A stretch of DNA of 64,000 bases from NCBI RefSeq assembly GCF_015160855.1, contig NZ_CP063373.1:7254001-7318000 (forward strand), in the 5' to 3' direction. The notes below the pieces were generated by a model. It saw only the letters and a program-made list of their open reading frames with translations, searched no databases and was not told the DNA's origin. This document shows positions 16,446 through 27,334 of this stretch, piece by piece. The position numbers and the translations under genes are program-made. Origin of the DNA: Streptomyces ferrugineus. Its GTDB lineage: Bacteria; Actinomycetota; Actinomycetes; Streptomycetales; Streptomycetaceae. How positions within the stretch are numbered: position 1 is the stretch's first letter; each line of letters starts with the position of its first letter.

Positions 16446-17684
16446 TCAGGACACTGGCCGCGAATCCGCCCACATCAGTTCGAACTCCTCGCGGTACGTG
16501 GGGAAGAGCCCGCTCTCGTCGATCTCGTCCGACTTGACCACCCTGCTGCCGTTGCGCAGCACCAGCACCGGCGCCTCCAGCCCGCGCGTCCGCCGCAGAT
16601 AGCTCTGTACGACCGCGATGCCGTCGGAGCCGTCGCCGTCCACGAGGTACGCCGTGAAGCGGGGCGTCTCGTCGAAGACCTGGATCTCGAAGGCGCCCGG
16701 GTCGCGCAGCCGGGAGCGCACCCGGCGCATGTGCAGGATGTTCATCTCGACGGCGCGGCTCAGCTCGCCCCGTTTGAGGCCCAGTTCGCGCTCGCGCCGC
16801 TTGACCGCGCTGGAGGCCGGGTTCAGGAACAGCAGCCGCACCCGGCACCCGGACTCGGCGAGGCGCACCAGACGGCGCCCGGAGAAGTTCTGCACAAGCA
16901 GGTTGAGGCCGATGCCGATGGCGTCGACCCGGCGGGCGCCGCCGAAGATGTCCTCGGCCGGGAACCGGCGCAGCAGCCGCACCCGGTCGGGGTGCACCGC
17001 GACCACGTCGGCGTAGCGGTCGCCGACCAGGTCCTCGACCGCGTCGATGGGCAGCCGGCGCGCCGACGGCACGTCGCCGCTCGAGCCGAGGATCTCCAAC
17101 AGTCGCGCGGAGGCCCGCTCGGCCTGGTTGAGGACCGCCTCGGACAGGGCCCGGTTGCGCGAGACGACGTTCCGGGTCACCTCCAGCTCGTCCAGGGCGA
17201 GTTCCACGTCCCGGCGGTCGTCGACGTAGGGCTCGAAGCACGGCCAGTGCTGCACCATCAGCTCGCGCAGCTGCGGCAGCGTCAGGAAGCTGAGGACGTT
17301 GTCGTCGGCCGGGTCCAGCAAGTAGCCCTTGCGGCGGCTGACCTCCCGTACGGCCACCGCGCGCTGCACCCACTCCTGGCCGGCCGGACCGGCGGCCGCG
17401 ACCACCCAGTCGTCGCCGTGGACGGGTTCGTAGATGGGGCGCAGAACAGCGGCCACGACCGCGCGCAGCCGCTGTTCGACGAGGTTCAGCCAGATGTAGG
17501 CCCGGCCAGCCCGCCGGGCGCGCGTACGCACCTCGCGCCAGGCGTCGGTGCCCCAGTCCAGCTCCGGGCCGATGGAGCTGGTCTCCATCGGCCGGGCCAG
17601 GGACACCGTGCCGGGTGGGACGTCTGTGGAGTTCCCCTCGTGACCCTCGTCACCAGGGGGCAGCTCCAGCCCTCCCGAGCCCAC
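16446..17684 (-). CDS. SAV2148-type HEPN domain protein
   Basis: About 412 residues, recognised as the Streptomyces SAV2148-like family (HEPN domain). The N-terminal ~60 residues are polar, then comes the helical HEPN-like region from REVRTRARRAGRAYIWLNLV. It includes R-x6-H (RPIYEPVH) and R-x5-H (RELMVQH), either of which could be the HEPN ribonuclease signature. The C-terminal half from VDAIGIGLNLLVQNFSG resembles the inactive PLD-like sensor domain seen in some actinobacterial regulators (G-x-x-VRLLFLNP). GTG 17684 is my preferred start. The frame extends to 17726. Function is unproven: an RNA-targeting or regulatory role is inference. It lies 121 bases upstream of the exonuclease gene. 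Confidence 0.75.
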   Translation of the reverse strand: MGSGGLELPPGDEGHEGNSTDVPPGTVSLARPMETSSIGPELDWGTDAWREVRTRARRAGRAYIWLNLVEQRLRAVVAAVLRPIYEPVHGDDWVVAAAGPAGQEWVQRAVAVREVSRRKGYLLDPADDNVLSFLTLPQLRELMVQHWPCFEPYVDDRRDVELALDELEVTRNVVSRNRALSEAVLNQAERASARLLEILGSSGDVPSARRLPIDAVEDLVGDRYADVVAVHPDRVRLLRRFPAEDIFGGARRVDAIGIGLNLLVQNFSGRRLVRLAESGCRVRLLFLNPASSAVKRRERELGLKRGELSRAVEMNILHMRRVRSRLRDPGAFEIQVFDETPRFTAYLVDGDGSDGIAVVQSYLRRTRGLEAPVLVLRNGSRVVKSDEIDESGLFPTYREEFELMWADSRPVS

Positions 17685-17787
17685 CCGCGCACCGCCTTCC
17701 GCTCCCCCGAGCACTCCCCGTCTCAACGATCAAGGAAGGGTACTCCGGGAGCGGTGGGCGGTGCAGCCGGATGGACAGGGTCGTTTC

Positions 17788-19104
17788 TCAACCGCGAGGC
17801 CGCCAGTGGCCGTTCTGCCAGGCGAGCTCGCTCGGAGTGAGCGGATTCATAGCCGTCACGTCCCGCGGGACGATGGAGAACCCCTGCCAGTGGACCGGCA
17901 TGGGCTGCTGGTCCTCGTCCCGGGCGATGTGGTGGAAGCCCACGTTCATCCAGGCGATCGGGTGGGTGAGGTTCTGGCCACCGACCCACTTGTCGACGCT
18001 CTTGGGGTGGCCGTTGCCGCAACCGGGGTTGTGCGTGGCGAACTTCTCGCACTTCTTGTACTGGGTGAAGTACATGTCGTGCTTGGTGTAGCTGCGGCCC
18101 GGGTACTTGGTGCCGACGCCGGGCACGATCTCGTACGAGCGCCGGTGGCCGTCCTTGTTCTTTCCGGTCGCGCTGACCACACGCCACCAGCGGTAGGCCT
18201 TGGCGTCGCCGGCGAGTTCCTTGGTGACCTTGGTGCGGGTGGTCTTGATCTTCGCGGCCGGGTCGCCGGCACCGGGCGCGGTCACGGTGGAGTCGTACTG
18301 CTCGATCCGGTTCTTGGTGGAGCCGTCCAGGGCGAAGTCGAGGCGCCAGAAGACGTTGTGGCTGTGGCTGGTGGCCTTGGCCCGGTTGCCCTTGCCGATG
18401 GGCCAGCCGCGGCCGTCGCCGGCGTCGTAGTCGTCGAACGACAGGCTTCCGGTGGCGCCGACGTTCATGGTGACCGTGCCGTCGTCCTGGAAGCGCCACT
18501 CGGTCATGTACTCGTACCAGCCGACCTGGTTGACCGTGTAGACGAGCAGGTCCTTGCTCTGCGCCTGGTAGACCTTGTTGGCCGTGTCGCCCTGCATGCG
18601 GTAGGCGTGCCCACGCGCGCGCGTGGTGGTGCACAGGCCCTTGACGTTCTCGTTCTGCGGGTCCCAGGCCTCCGGGACCTTGACGGTCTTGATGGTGCCG
18701 CCGGGGCACTCGCCGGGGGCGAGGTTCATCAGGCCCTGGGCGAAGCCGAAGCCCGTCAGGTCGTCGTACTCGACGCTTCCGTCGTCGTACGGGACGTGGA
18801 TCTGGCCGAGCCTCGCGCTGTTGAGGACCTTGATCGGCTTGGGCTCGCCCTTGGGCTGGTAGGAGATGTCCTCCAGGACCAGCCCGGCCTTGCTGTCGTA
18901 GCGCCAGCACATCCGCCAGGTCGTGCCGCCGGTGAGCTTGTGCTCGATGCGGTAGGCCGCGCTGCACTCGGCGGCCGGCGCCGGGGCGGCCTTCGGCTGG
19001 GCGGAGGCGGGGCCCGCTCCGGTCGTCGCGCCGGCGGCCAGCGCGGCCACGGACAGACCGACGGCGGCGCCCTTGCGGGCGCGGCTCATTCTGTTGACGC
19101 GCAT
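17788..19104 (-). CDS. Secreted copper amine oxidase catalytic-domain protein
   Basis: A 438-residue exported protein with a Sec/Tat-like signal (RMSRARKGAAVGLSVAALAA, cleavage near ASA-QP). The body matches the C-terminal catalytic domain of copper amine oxidases: IHVPYDDGSVEYDD (position of the catalytic Asp), GWYEYMTEWRFQDDGT (topaquinone-Tyr region), the copper HxH ligands in SHSHNVFWRLDF, and a late His (MPVHWQGFSIVPRD) as probable third ligand. The usual N-Y-[DE]-Y is W-Y-E-Y here, so the cofactor Tyr is kept but the preceding Asn is not. The small N-terminal domains are absent and appear on the upstream gene. AAAGGAG precedes the ATG. Confidence 0.8.
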   Translation of the reverse strand: MRVNRMSRARKGAAVGLSVAALAAGATTGAGPASAQPKAAPAPAAECSAAYRIEHKLTGGTTWRMCWRYDSKAGLVLEDISYQPKGEPKPIKVLNSARLGQIHVPYDDGSVEYDDLTGFGFAQGLMNLAPGECPGGTIKTVKVPEAWDPQNENVKGLCTTTRARGHAYRMQGDTANKVYQAQSKDLLVYTVNQVGWYEYMTEWRFQDDGTVTMNVGATGSLSFDDYDAGDGRGWPIGKGNRAKATSHSHNVFWRLDFALDGSTKNRIEQYDSTVTAPGAGDPAAKIKTTRTKVTKELAGDAKAYRWWRVVSATGKNKDGHRRSYEIVPGVGTKYPGRSYTKHDMYFTQYKKCEKFATHNPGCGNGHPKSVDKWVGGQNLTHPIAWMNVGFHHIARDEDQQPMPVHWQGFSIVPRDVTAMNPLTPSELAWQNGHWRPRG

Positions 19105-19125
19105 GAAGAAGTGACTCCTTTACAG

Positions 19126-19170
19126 GAGGTGCAGGTACGTGAGGTGCACGTACGCGAGAGGCAGGTACGT
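19126..19170. repeat. 15-bp imperfect tandem repeat between the amine oxidase genes
   Basis: Three units of GAGGTGCAGGTACGT with 1-3 changes each, plus a partial fourth, in the 100-base gap between the two leftward genes and just upstream of the catalytic gene's ribosome site. It could affect mRNA folding or processing; no known binding site was recognised. Confidence 0.7.
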
Positions 19171-19204
19171 GAAGTGCGAGTTGGAAAAGTGAACCGAGTG
19201 CGGC

Positions 19205-20023
19205 TCAGCGCAGGTCGAGCTTGGCGACCTTGCGGGCGCTCAGGTCGACCACGAAGGACCGGGCGTCGATCCAGGGTCCGTTCTTGACCTTCGGGAACAG
19301 CCGTACGCACCGGTGTTCGCCGCACTTGTCGAGTACGGCGGGCTGGGCGCCCGGAGTGGCCCGGTACACGGCGCCGTTGAGCAGGAGTTGGTCCGGAGAG
19401 GTCAGCTCCTTGTCCGTGGCGTCCTTGAAGTCCGCCTTCATGCCCGCGCCCAGCGGGTCGGCGATCAGGAGCTCGGCCGCCTCGGCGTACTCGGCGCGGC
19501 TCAGCGGCGGCTGGACGCCGTGCTCGGTGGTGGTCTGCTCGACCTTCCCGGTGTCGAGGTTGACGGTCCGGGTGATCAGCGCGTCGGCCTTGTAGTCGTA
19601 GAACGTCACCTCGGCCCGGCGCGCCGCGCCCGCCCTGGCCGCCTCGTCGGCCTCCGGCTCGGCGAGGTCGACGCCGATGCGCTGCGGGCCGCGGTCGCCG
19701 TCCACGTCCTCGCCGGCGTTGCGCAACTGCGGGTTCGCCGCAAGCTGGGCGGCCCGGTCCATCTCGTCGTCGGTCAGCGGGTCGTCGCCCGCGCCCTTGT
19801 CGCCCTCGGTCGGGGCCTGTTCGACGACGCCCGGCGGCACCGCGGCCCCGGCTTCCTGCCCCTGGGCCGCCTGCTGGGCGGACGGATTACCGGCATTCCC
19901 TCCCGTGTCGTCGGCCCCCGCCGTCCCCGGCAGGGTGATCCCGACCATGACGGCTGTTCCGGCCACCGCGATGGCCGCACCTGCCACCACCTTGCCCAGA
20001 TGGCGGTGCACTATCTTGCGCAC
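19205..20023 (-). CDS. Exported protein resembling copper amine oxidase N-terminal domains
   Basis: A 272-residue exported protein starting at GTG 20023 with GGGGGGA 5 bases upstream. The signal/anchor is VVAGAAIAVAGTAVMVGITL, then a Gly/Gln/Pro-rich linker of about 60 residues. The body resembles the small N2/N3 domains of copper amine oxidases: DDEMDRAAQLAANP, TFYDYKADALITRTVNLDTG, and LSRAEYAEAAELLIADP near residues 185-202. The fold assignment is from pattern recall and less certain than for the catalytic gene. It is first in the operon; together the two genes would supply the parts of a single classic amine oxidase. It diverges from treX. Confidence 0.6.
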   Translation of the reverse strand: MRKIVHRHLGKVVAGAAIAVAGTAVMVGITLPGTAGADDTGGNAGNPSAQQAAQGQEAGAAVPPGVVEQAPTEGDKGAGDDPLTDDEMDRAAQLAANPQLRNAGEDVDGDRGPQRIGVDLAEPEADEAARAGAARRAEVTFYDYKADALITRTVNLDTGKVEQTTTEHGVQPPLSRAEYAEAAELLIADPLGAGMKADFKDATDKELTSPDQLLLNGAVYRATPGAQPAVLDKCGEHRCVRLFPKVKNGPWIDARSFVVDLSARKVAKLDLR

Positions 20024-20228
20024 ATCTTCCCCCCTACTCCCCGCATGTCTCCGGGAGTACGTGTCGGGTCCCACTGGTACGCCCCTGGCTGGCATTCAAC
20101 TGGCATACCTGGGTCTGCACTGGTCGCCGGGTAAGAGGGACGTAAGTCATAGGTGGTTCCATCACTTTCGGGGAGACTCGACGCCAAGGCGCCCCCCGCG
20201 GCGCGCTCGAGCTGAAAGAGTCGTGTCC

Positions 20229-22346
<2,118 letters not shown>

Positions 22347-22477
22347 GCGGTGCTCGGCCGGGGCGGAGGGGTGTGCGCGTGGCCGGTTCGTCGGGCACGC
22401 GCGCGTGGAGGTCGCTTTCGGTGGTGCGTCCGGTGTACGGCTCCGGGCGCGCCGTCAGCGCGACACGAGACCCGCCT

Positions 22478-23200
22478 CTGGTCCGGCTGTCCGAGGCGCT
22501 CGGTGAGGGCGATGATCCCGGCCTGGCCCGGCCTGGCAGGGGCCGAACATGGCGCCCTGGAGGGCGAGGGCGGCTCGGAGGGGGTGGACGGAGCGGGGGA
22601 TGCGGTGAGGGAGAGGGCTGGCTCGGCCCTCTACCCCCAGCCCACGCCGGACTGTACCGGGCCGTCGCCCCACCCGCGCACCGACCGCACCGCCCCCGTC
22701 GCCCCGCCGTCCGATGCAGCGCGAATCCGGTGCCGCACGACGCGACCAGCACCGCCGCCCCGCCCAGCGCGTACCCCGGATGTGCCGTCACGGCCGCCAG
22801 GCCGACCGGGGCCGGGCCCAGGACGAAGGAGATCTCGTCCAGGGTGCTCTCGAAGGAGAGCGCGGCGTCCACCGTCGTGTCGCGTGCCTCGGCCCGGCGG
22901 GCGAGAGCGACGAGGCGGGCGCGGGCCGTGGGCCCGTTCTGCGGCACCGTCGCCCCGGCGAGGGCCCCGAGCGCGGCCGTAGGCAGCCCCGCGAGCGCCC
23001 CGGCCACCAACCCGGCGATCGCCAGGGCGTTGGCGAGGGAGGAGACGAGCACGACGGCCCGCTGGCCGAGCCGGTCGGCGGGCCGGCCCAGCAAGGGGGC
23101 CACAGGCCACCTGCCCGAGGGCCGGCGCACCACCGGTCGGCCCGATCACCTCGCGGTAGGCCGCCGACGCGCCACGCCCTGATATGCGCTCCCCCCCGCT
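22478..23200 (-). pseudogene. Decayed MFS transporter
   Basis: Recognisable pieces of one MFS exporter lie in order on the minus strand but in different frames. There is an N-terminal scrap, SAAYREVIG (near 23165-23190), then a long intact piece PLLGRPADRLGQRAVVLVSS through ALSFESTLDEISFVLGPAP to GTGFALHRTA (about 23100-22704). In another frame comes ALALQGAMFGPCQAG (near 22545-22580), and in a third IIALTERLGQPDQ (about 22516-22478). The first several spans are deleted, so at least two frameshifts and one deletion are needed. It separates treX from treY. The 22347-22477 stretch before it holds nothing I recognise. Confidence 0.75.
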
Positions 23201-23288
23201 TCCGCATCGCTCGAACCCAGGCGCGCGCGTGGGCCCACGTGGCGGGGACGATGACACGAAGGGCGGCAGGGCGGGTACGTAGGTTTCC

Positions 23289-25652
23289 ATGACACCTGAG
23301 CGACCTGACCCGATGGTGCCGACCGCCACCTACCGGCTGCAGCTCCAGCCCGCGTTCCCGTTCGGGGCCGCGGCGGCGGCCGTGCCGTACCTGGCCTCGC
23401 TCGGCGTCTCGCATCTGCATCTGTCCCCCGTCCTGGAGGCGGTCCCGGGTTCGGGGCACGGTTACGACGTCGTCGACCACGCGCGCGTGCGCGAGGAACT
23501 GGGCGGCGAGGAGGGGCTGCGCGCGTTGGCGCGTACCGCGCGGGAGCACGGTCTCGGCCTGGTGGTGGACATCGTCCCGAACCACATGGCCATGGCCCCG
23601 CGCCACAATCGCGCCCTGTGGGAGGTGCTGCGCGAGGGCGCCAAGTCGCCGTACGCGCGATGGTTCGACATCGACTGGGAGGCGCAGGGCGGCCAGGTGC
23701 TGCTGCCGGTGCTGGGACACCCTCTGGGCGACGAGCTCGACCGGCTGGAGGTGGACGGCGACGTCCTGCGCTACTACGACCATGTGTTCCCGCTGCGCGA
23801 GGGCACCGGGGAACTGCCCTTGCCACAGCTGCTGGACGCGCAGTGGTACCGCCCCGTGTGGTGGCGGCTGGCCCGTACGGAGCTCAACTACCGGCGGTTC
23901 TTCAGCATCTCGGAGCTGATCGGCGTACGGGTCGAGGACCCGGAGGTGTTCGAGGCCACGCACGCCAAGATCCTCCAGCTGCTCCACGAGGGCGTGATCG
24001 ACGGGCTGCGCGTCGACCATCCCGACGGCCTCGCCGACCCCGACGGCTATCTCCGCAACCTGCACGAGGCGACCGGCGGACGCTGGACGGTGGTGGAGAA
24101 GATCCTGTCGGACGGGGAGCGGCTGCCGGCCTCCTGGCCCGTCGCCGGCACCACCGGCTACGACGCCCTGCGCCATGTCGACGGCCTGTTCACCGACCCG
24201 GCCGGGTTCGGGGAACTCCTCGGCCAGTACCGGCGGTTCGCGGCCCCGCAGACGGACCGGGGCGGCGACTGGGACGCGACGGTGCGGCGGGCGGCGTACA
24301 AGGTGCTCACGCACGAGCTGGCCACGGAGATCGACCGGCTGACCCGGGCGGCGAGCCGGGTGTGCGCCACCTCCCCGGAGCCCGCGCTGCGCGACCGCGC
24401 GCCCTGGGCGCTGCGCATCGCCCTCCAGGAACTCCTCGTCCGGCTGGAGGTCTACCGGCCGTACGCCTCCGAGGACGCGGCCCGGGTGGTCACCGAGGAG
24501 GCCGCGGCCGAGGCCCGGCTCGCCTTCGTCGTGCCCGAGGAGGCCGGCGCGGTCGACGTCGTACGCGATCTGGTGCTCGGGCGGGCCGGTGGCGGACCGG
24601 CGCTCGGTGAGTTCCGGACGCGGTTCGCGCAGACGGCGTCCGCGCTGCGGGCCAAGTCCGTGGAGGACACGGCGTTCTACCGCTATGTGCCGCTGCTGTC
24701 GGCGACCGAGGTGGGCGGGAACCCGGGCAGCCCGGCCGTCTCCGCCGACGGCTTCCACGCGTACTGCGCGCGCGTGCAGCGCGACTGGCCGGTGACCGGG
24801 ACGGTCGCCTCGACGCACGACACCAAGCGCAGCGCCGACGTGCGGGCCGCGCTCGCCGTGCTCACCGAGTGCCCGGAGCGCTGGGCCGACGTCCTGACCG
24901 AGGTGACCCACGACGGCGAGGGCGTACCGGACGCGCAACTGGCGTGGGCCGCCTGGCAGACGGTGTTCGGGCTGGGCGAGACGGATGTCGAGCGGGTTCA
25001 GGGGGCGCTGCTGAAGCATGTGCGCGAGGCCGGTCTGTTCACGAGCTGGACCGAGCAGGAGCCGCCGTACGAGGAGGCGGTGGCCGCGTTCGTCGCCGCG
25101 GGGCCGTGCGGGGTGCCGGGCGAGCGCGTGACGGCCTTCCGGAGCGCCCTGGAGCCGCACATCCGGGCTAACGTGCTGGGCATGGCCCTGACCCAGCTCA
25201 CGATGCCGGGCGTGCCGGACGTCTATCAGGGCACGGAGGGGGAGTACCGGGCACTGGTGGACCCGGACAACCGCCGGGCCGTGGCGTTCCCGCACGAGGA
25301 CCCGGGCGAGAAGGCGGCCTTGACGGAAGCGGCGCTGCGGCTGCGCAGGCGCCGCCCGGAGGTGTTCGGTGACTCGGCGTCGTACGCACCCCTCACCGCC
25401 GAGGGTCCCGCGGCCGCCCACTGTGTGGCCTTCGCACGGTCCGGTGCGGTGGTCACCGCCGTGACCCGGCTGTCGCTGCGGCTGGCGGGGGCGGGTGGCT
25501 GGCGCGGGACGCTGCTGGCGCTGCCACCGGGGCGGTGGGCGGATGTGCTGGCTCCGGAGCGGGAGTTCAGCGGGCACGCGCGCGTGGAGGAGCTCTTCGC
25601 CCGGCTGCCGGTGGCGCTGCTGGAGCGGGTGGGCGGGGAGGAGACGACGTGA
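23289..25652 (+). CDS. treY: Malto-oligosyltrehalose synthase
   Basis: Intramolecular transglucosylation of the reducing end of maltodextrins to give maltooligosyl-trehalose, first step of the TreY-TreZ pathway. It is 787 residues, GH13_26. Family features: TATYRLQLQPAFPFGAAAAA at the start, GHGYDVVDH, DIVPNHMAM (region I), GLRVDHPDGLADP (II, nucleophile Asp), VVEKIL (III, Glu), and TVASTHDTKRSADVR (IV). The C-terminal part includes MPGVPDVYQGTE. The start is ATG 23289. The stop overlaps a possible small downstream ORF by four bases (GTGA). It works with treX and treZ in this window to turn glycogen into trehalose. Confidence 0.95.
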   Translation: MTPERPDPMVPTATYRLQLQPAFPFGAAAAAVPYLASLGVSHLHLSPVLEAVPGSGHGYDVVDHARVREELGGEEGLRALARTAREHGLGLVVDIVPNHMAMAPRHNRALWEVLREGAKSPYARWFDIDWEAQGGQVLLPVLGHPLGDELDRLEVDGDVLRYYDHVFPLREGTGELPLPQLLDAQWYRPVWWRLARTELNYRRFFSISELIGVRVEDPEVFEATHAKILQLLHEGVIDGLRVDHPDGLADPDGYLRNLHEATGGRWTVVEKILSDGERLPASWPVAGTTGYDALRHVDGLFTDPAGFGELLGQYRRFAAPQTDRGGDWDATVRRAAYKVLTHELATEIDRLTRAASRVCATSPEPALRDRAPWALRIALQELLVRLEVYRPYASEDAARVVTEEAAAEARLAFVVPEEAGAVDVVRDLVLGRAGGGPALGEFRTRFAQTASALRAKSVEDTAFYRYVPLLSATEVGGNPGSPAVSADGFHAYCARVQRDWPVTGTVASTHDTKRSADVRAALAVLTECPERWADVLTEVTHDGEGVPDAQLAWAAWQTVFGLGETDVERVQGALLKHVREAGLFTSWTEQEPPYEEAVAAFVAAGPCGVPGERVTAFRSALEPHIRANVLGMALTQLTMPGVPDVYQGTEGEYRALVDPDNRRAVAFPHEDPGEKAALTEAALRLRRRRPEVFGDSASYAPLTAEGPAAAHCVAFARSGAVVTAVTRLSLRLAGAGGWRGTLLALPPGRWADVLAPEREFSGHARVEELFARLPVALLERVGGEETT

Positions 25653-25897
25653 GCCGGGAGCGCGCTGTCGACGCGTACGGCTTCGTCGCGCGCCGCGGGG
25701 TCGCGCCCGCGCCCGGCTCGGGCCCGCGCGCACTCCGGGGAGTCGGGTACGGCGACCGGCGCGATGTGAGGCGCTATGGCTCCCGGTCACGCCCCGCGCT
25801 CCCGGTGGCCGTCCGGGCAGGCCAACGGTGTGCGGCGCCCCGGCGGGACGGCCCACCGCTGCCGCCGGGGCCGACCGCCCGGGCCTGTCGGCGGTGA
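25649..25897 (+). CDS. Possible small coupled ORF after treY
   Basis: An 82-codon frame whose GTG overlaps the treY stop (GTGA), the usual geometry of translational coupling. The predicted peptide is Arg/Pro/Gly-rich, starts VSRERAVDAYGFVARRG, and has no recognised domain. Coding character is weak after the first 15 residues, so it may be chance. If it is not a gene, the 300 bases between treY and the carboxypeptidase hold only the candidate promoter at 25938. Confidence 0.25.
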   Translation: MSRERAVDAYGFVARRGVAPAPGSGPRALRGVGYGDRRDVRRYGSRSRPALPVAVRAGQRCAAPRRDGPPLPPGPTARACRR

Positions 25898-25937
25898 ATG
25901 CATCGGGGCGCCCCCGGGAGCCTCCCCCATGAGGTCC

Positions 25938-25949
25938 TTGACACGTCAA
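25938..25949 (+). promoter_or_regulatory. Promoter/dyad of the first M14 gene
   Basis: TTGACA (25938-25943) is a consensus -35. It is also half of the dyad TTGAC-N2-GTCAA (25938-25949). Possible -10 GGTACT lies 17 bases on (25961-25966). A related dyad precedes the paralogous gene at 29163-29180. Confidence 0.45.
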
Positions 25950-25989
25950 CGAGACCGTGCGGTACTGCGGATTGCGACGCCGGGCGGAC

Positions 25990-27249
25990 GTGACGGGGGT
26001 GAGTCTCCTGCCGGAGCTGCGCTACCCCACGCTTGCCGAACTGGAGCTGTCCGCCCGCGCACTGGCCGCCCACCGACCCGGTCTGTGCTCGCTGAGACAG
26101 GTGGGGGCCTCGCGCGCGGGCAGACCCCTTCACCTGCTGTCCATCGGCCACGCCAGACGCGCCGTGCTGGTGGTCGCGGGCGCGCACTGCAACGAGCCGA
26201 CGGGCGGCCGCACCCTTCTCGCCGTCGCCGAACGGGTGCTGCGCGACCGGGAGTTGCGAACCGACGTCTCCTGGCACTTCCTGCTGTGCGCGGACCCGGA
26301 CGGGGCGAGCCTGCACGTCACGCCGGCGCCCCGCAGTCTGCTCGACTACCACCGCGGCTTCTTCCGGCCGGCCGCCTCCGAGCAGCCCGAGTGGGCGCCG
26401 GCCACGCTGCCCCCGGGCCGGCTGCCGCCCGAGACCCGCACGCTGACCCGGGTCATCGACGAGCTGCGGCCCTACCTCCAGGTGACCCTGCACGGCACCG
26501 ACCTGGGCGGCAGTTGGGTGCAGTTGACGAAGGACGTCCCCGGCCTCGCCGAGCCGTTCGCGAAGTCCGCGGCGGAGCTGCACATCCCGGTGGAGACCGG
26601 CGCCTCGGACGCGGCGGGCTGGCCCGCGGCCGGACCCGGCGTGCATGTGATGCCGGCGCCGGGCGCGGGCGCGGCGTATCCGAGCATGCCGGACGACGCG
26701 CGCAGCAGCACCTGGCACCACGTGCACCGCTACGGCGGGCTGACCGCGGTCGTCGAGGTGCCGATGTGGGCGAGCGACCTGGTGGACGACCCGGCGCCGC
26801 ATCCGGACCCGGCCGGGGCGATGCGGCGGCTGGGCGGCCGGCTGCTGCGGGACGCGCTGGAGGTGGAGCGGGTGCTGACCGAGACGCTGCCCCGTCTGCA
26901 CGGTGTCGACGGGCCGCTGCTGCGGTCCGCGAAGTGGGCGCTGGAGCTGGTGCCGGGGCTGGCCGCCGACTGGATGCGCACGCCGCCCGCCGACGACACC
27001 ATGGCGTACGTCGGCAGCGTGGACGCCTTCGGGCGCCGGCTGCCGCTGCGGGCGGCGGCCATGCTGCTGCGCGTGCTGCAGGAGGCCGACGACCGCGAGG
27101 CACCACGTCTCGAACGCCTCGTGGCGACCTGGAGCGACGCCTTCGCCGAGCGCTTCCGCGCCCGCTGGGTGCCTCTGGAGCACCAGGTCGAGCACCAGTC
27201 CCGCACGGTCGTCGCGGCGGCGCTGCACGCGCGCGAGGGGGCGGCCTGA
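25990..27249 (+). CDS. M14 family zinc carboxypeptidase-like protein (copy 1)
   Basis: About 419 residues. The zinc motif HxxE is seen in VVAGAHCNEPTGG. A third-ligand His candidate lies in LQVTLHGTDLGG, and the catalytic Glu in LTAVVEVPMWAS, so the M14 active site looks complete. The layout resembles the succinylglutamate-desuccinylase/carboxypeptidase subgroup rather than secreted digestive forms. No clear signal peptide is visible, so it may be cytoplasmic. GTG 25990 is preferred because a TTGACA promoter ends near 25966; GTG 25957 and 25999 are alternatives. It is clearly paralogous to the gene at 27739-29109 (LRYPT, NEP-GG, RPFLQ/RPYLQ, HQVE-QSR blocks), which faces it across a protease-inhibitor gene. 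Confidence 0.85.
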   Translation: MTGVSLLPELRYPTLAELELSARALAAHRPGLCSLRQVGASRAGRPLHLLSIGHARRAVLVVAGAHCNEPTGGRTLLAVAERVLRDRELRTDVSWHFLLCADPDGASLHVTPAPRSLLDYHRGFFRPAASEQPEWAPATLPPGRLPPETRTLTRVIDELRPYLQVTLHGTDLGGSWVQLTKDVPGLAEPFAKSAAELHIPVETGASDAAGWPAAGPGVHVMPAPGAGAAYPSMPDDARSSTWHHVHRYGGLTAVVEVPMWASDLVDDPAPHPDPAGAMRRLGGRLLRDALEVERVLTETLPRLHGVDGPLLRSAKWALELVPGLAADWMRTPPADDTMAYVGSVDAFGRRLPLRAAAMLLRVLQEADDREAPRLERLVATWSDAFAERFRARWVPLEHQVEHQSRTVVAAALHAREGAA

Positions 27250-27334
27250 GGAGGTCACCGCACGCGCGCGAGCGGGCGGCCCAAGCCGGGTCAGCGCACG
27301 CGCGCGTGCCGCCGGTGCCGCGCGCCGTGTCGCG

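Noticed and set aside
22788..25949. 1053-codon open frame antisense to treY
   Set aside because: Low-complexity Arg/Gly/Pro composition; only its last part coincides with the decayed MFS gene region, in a different frame.
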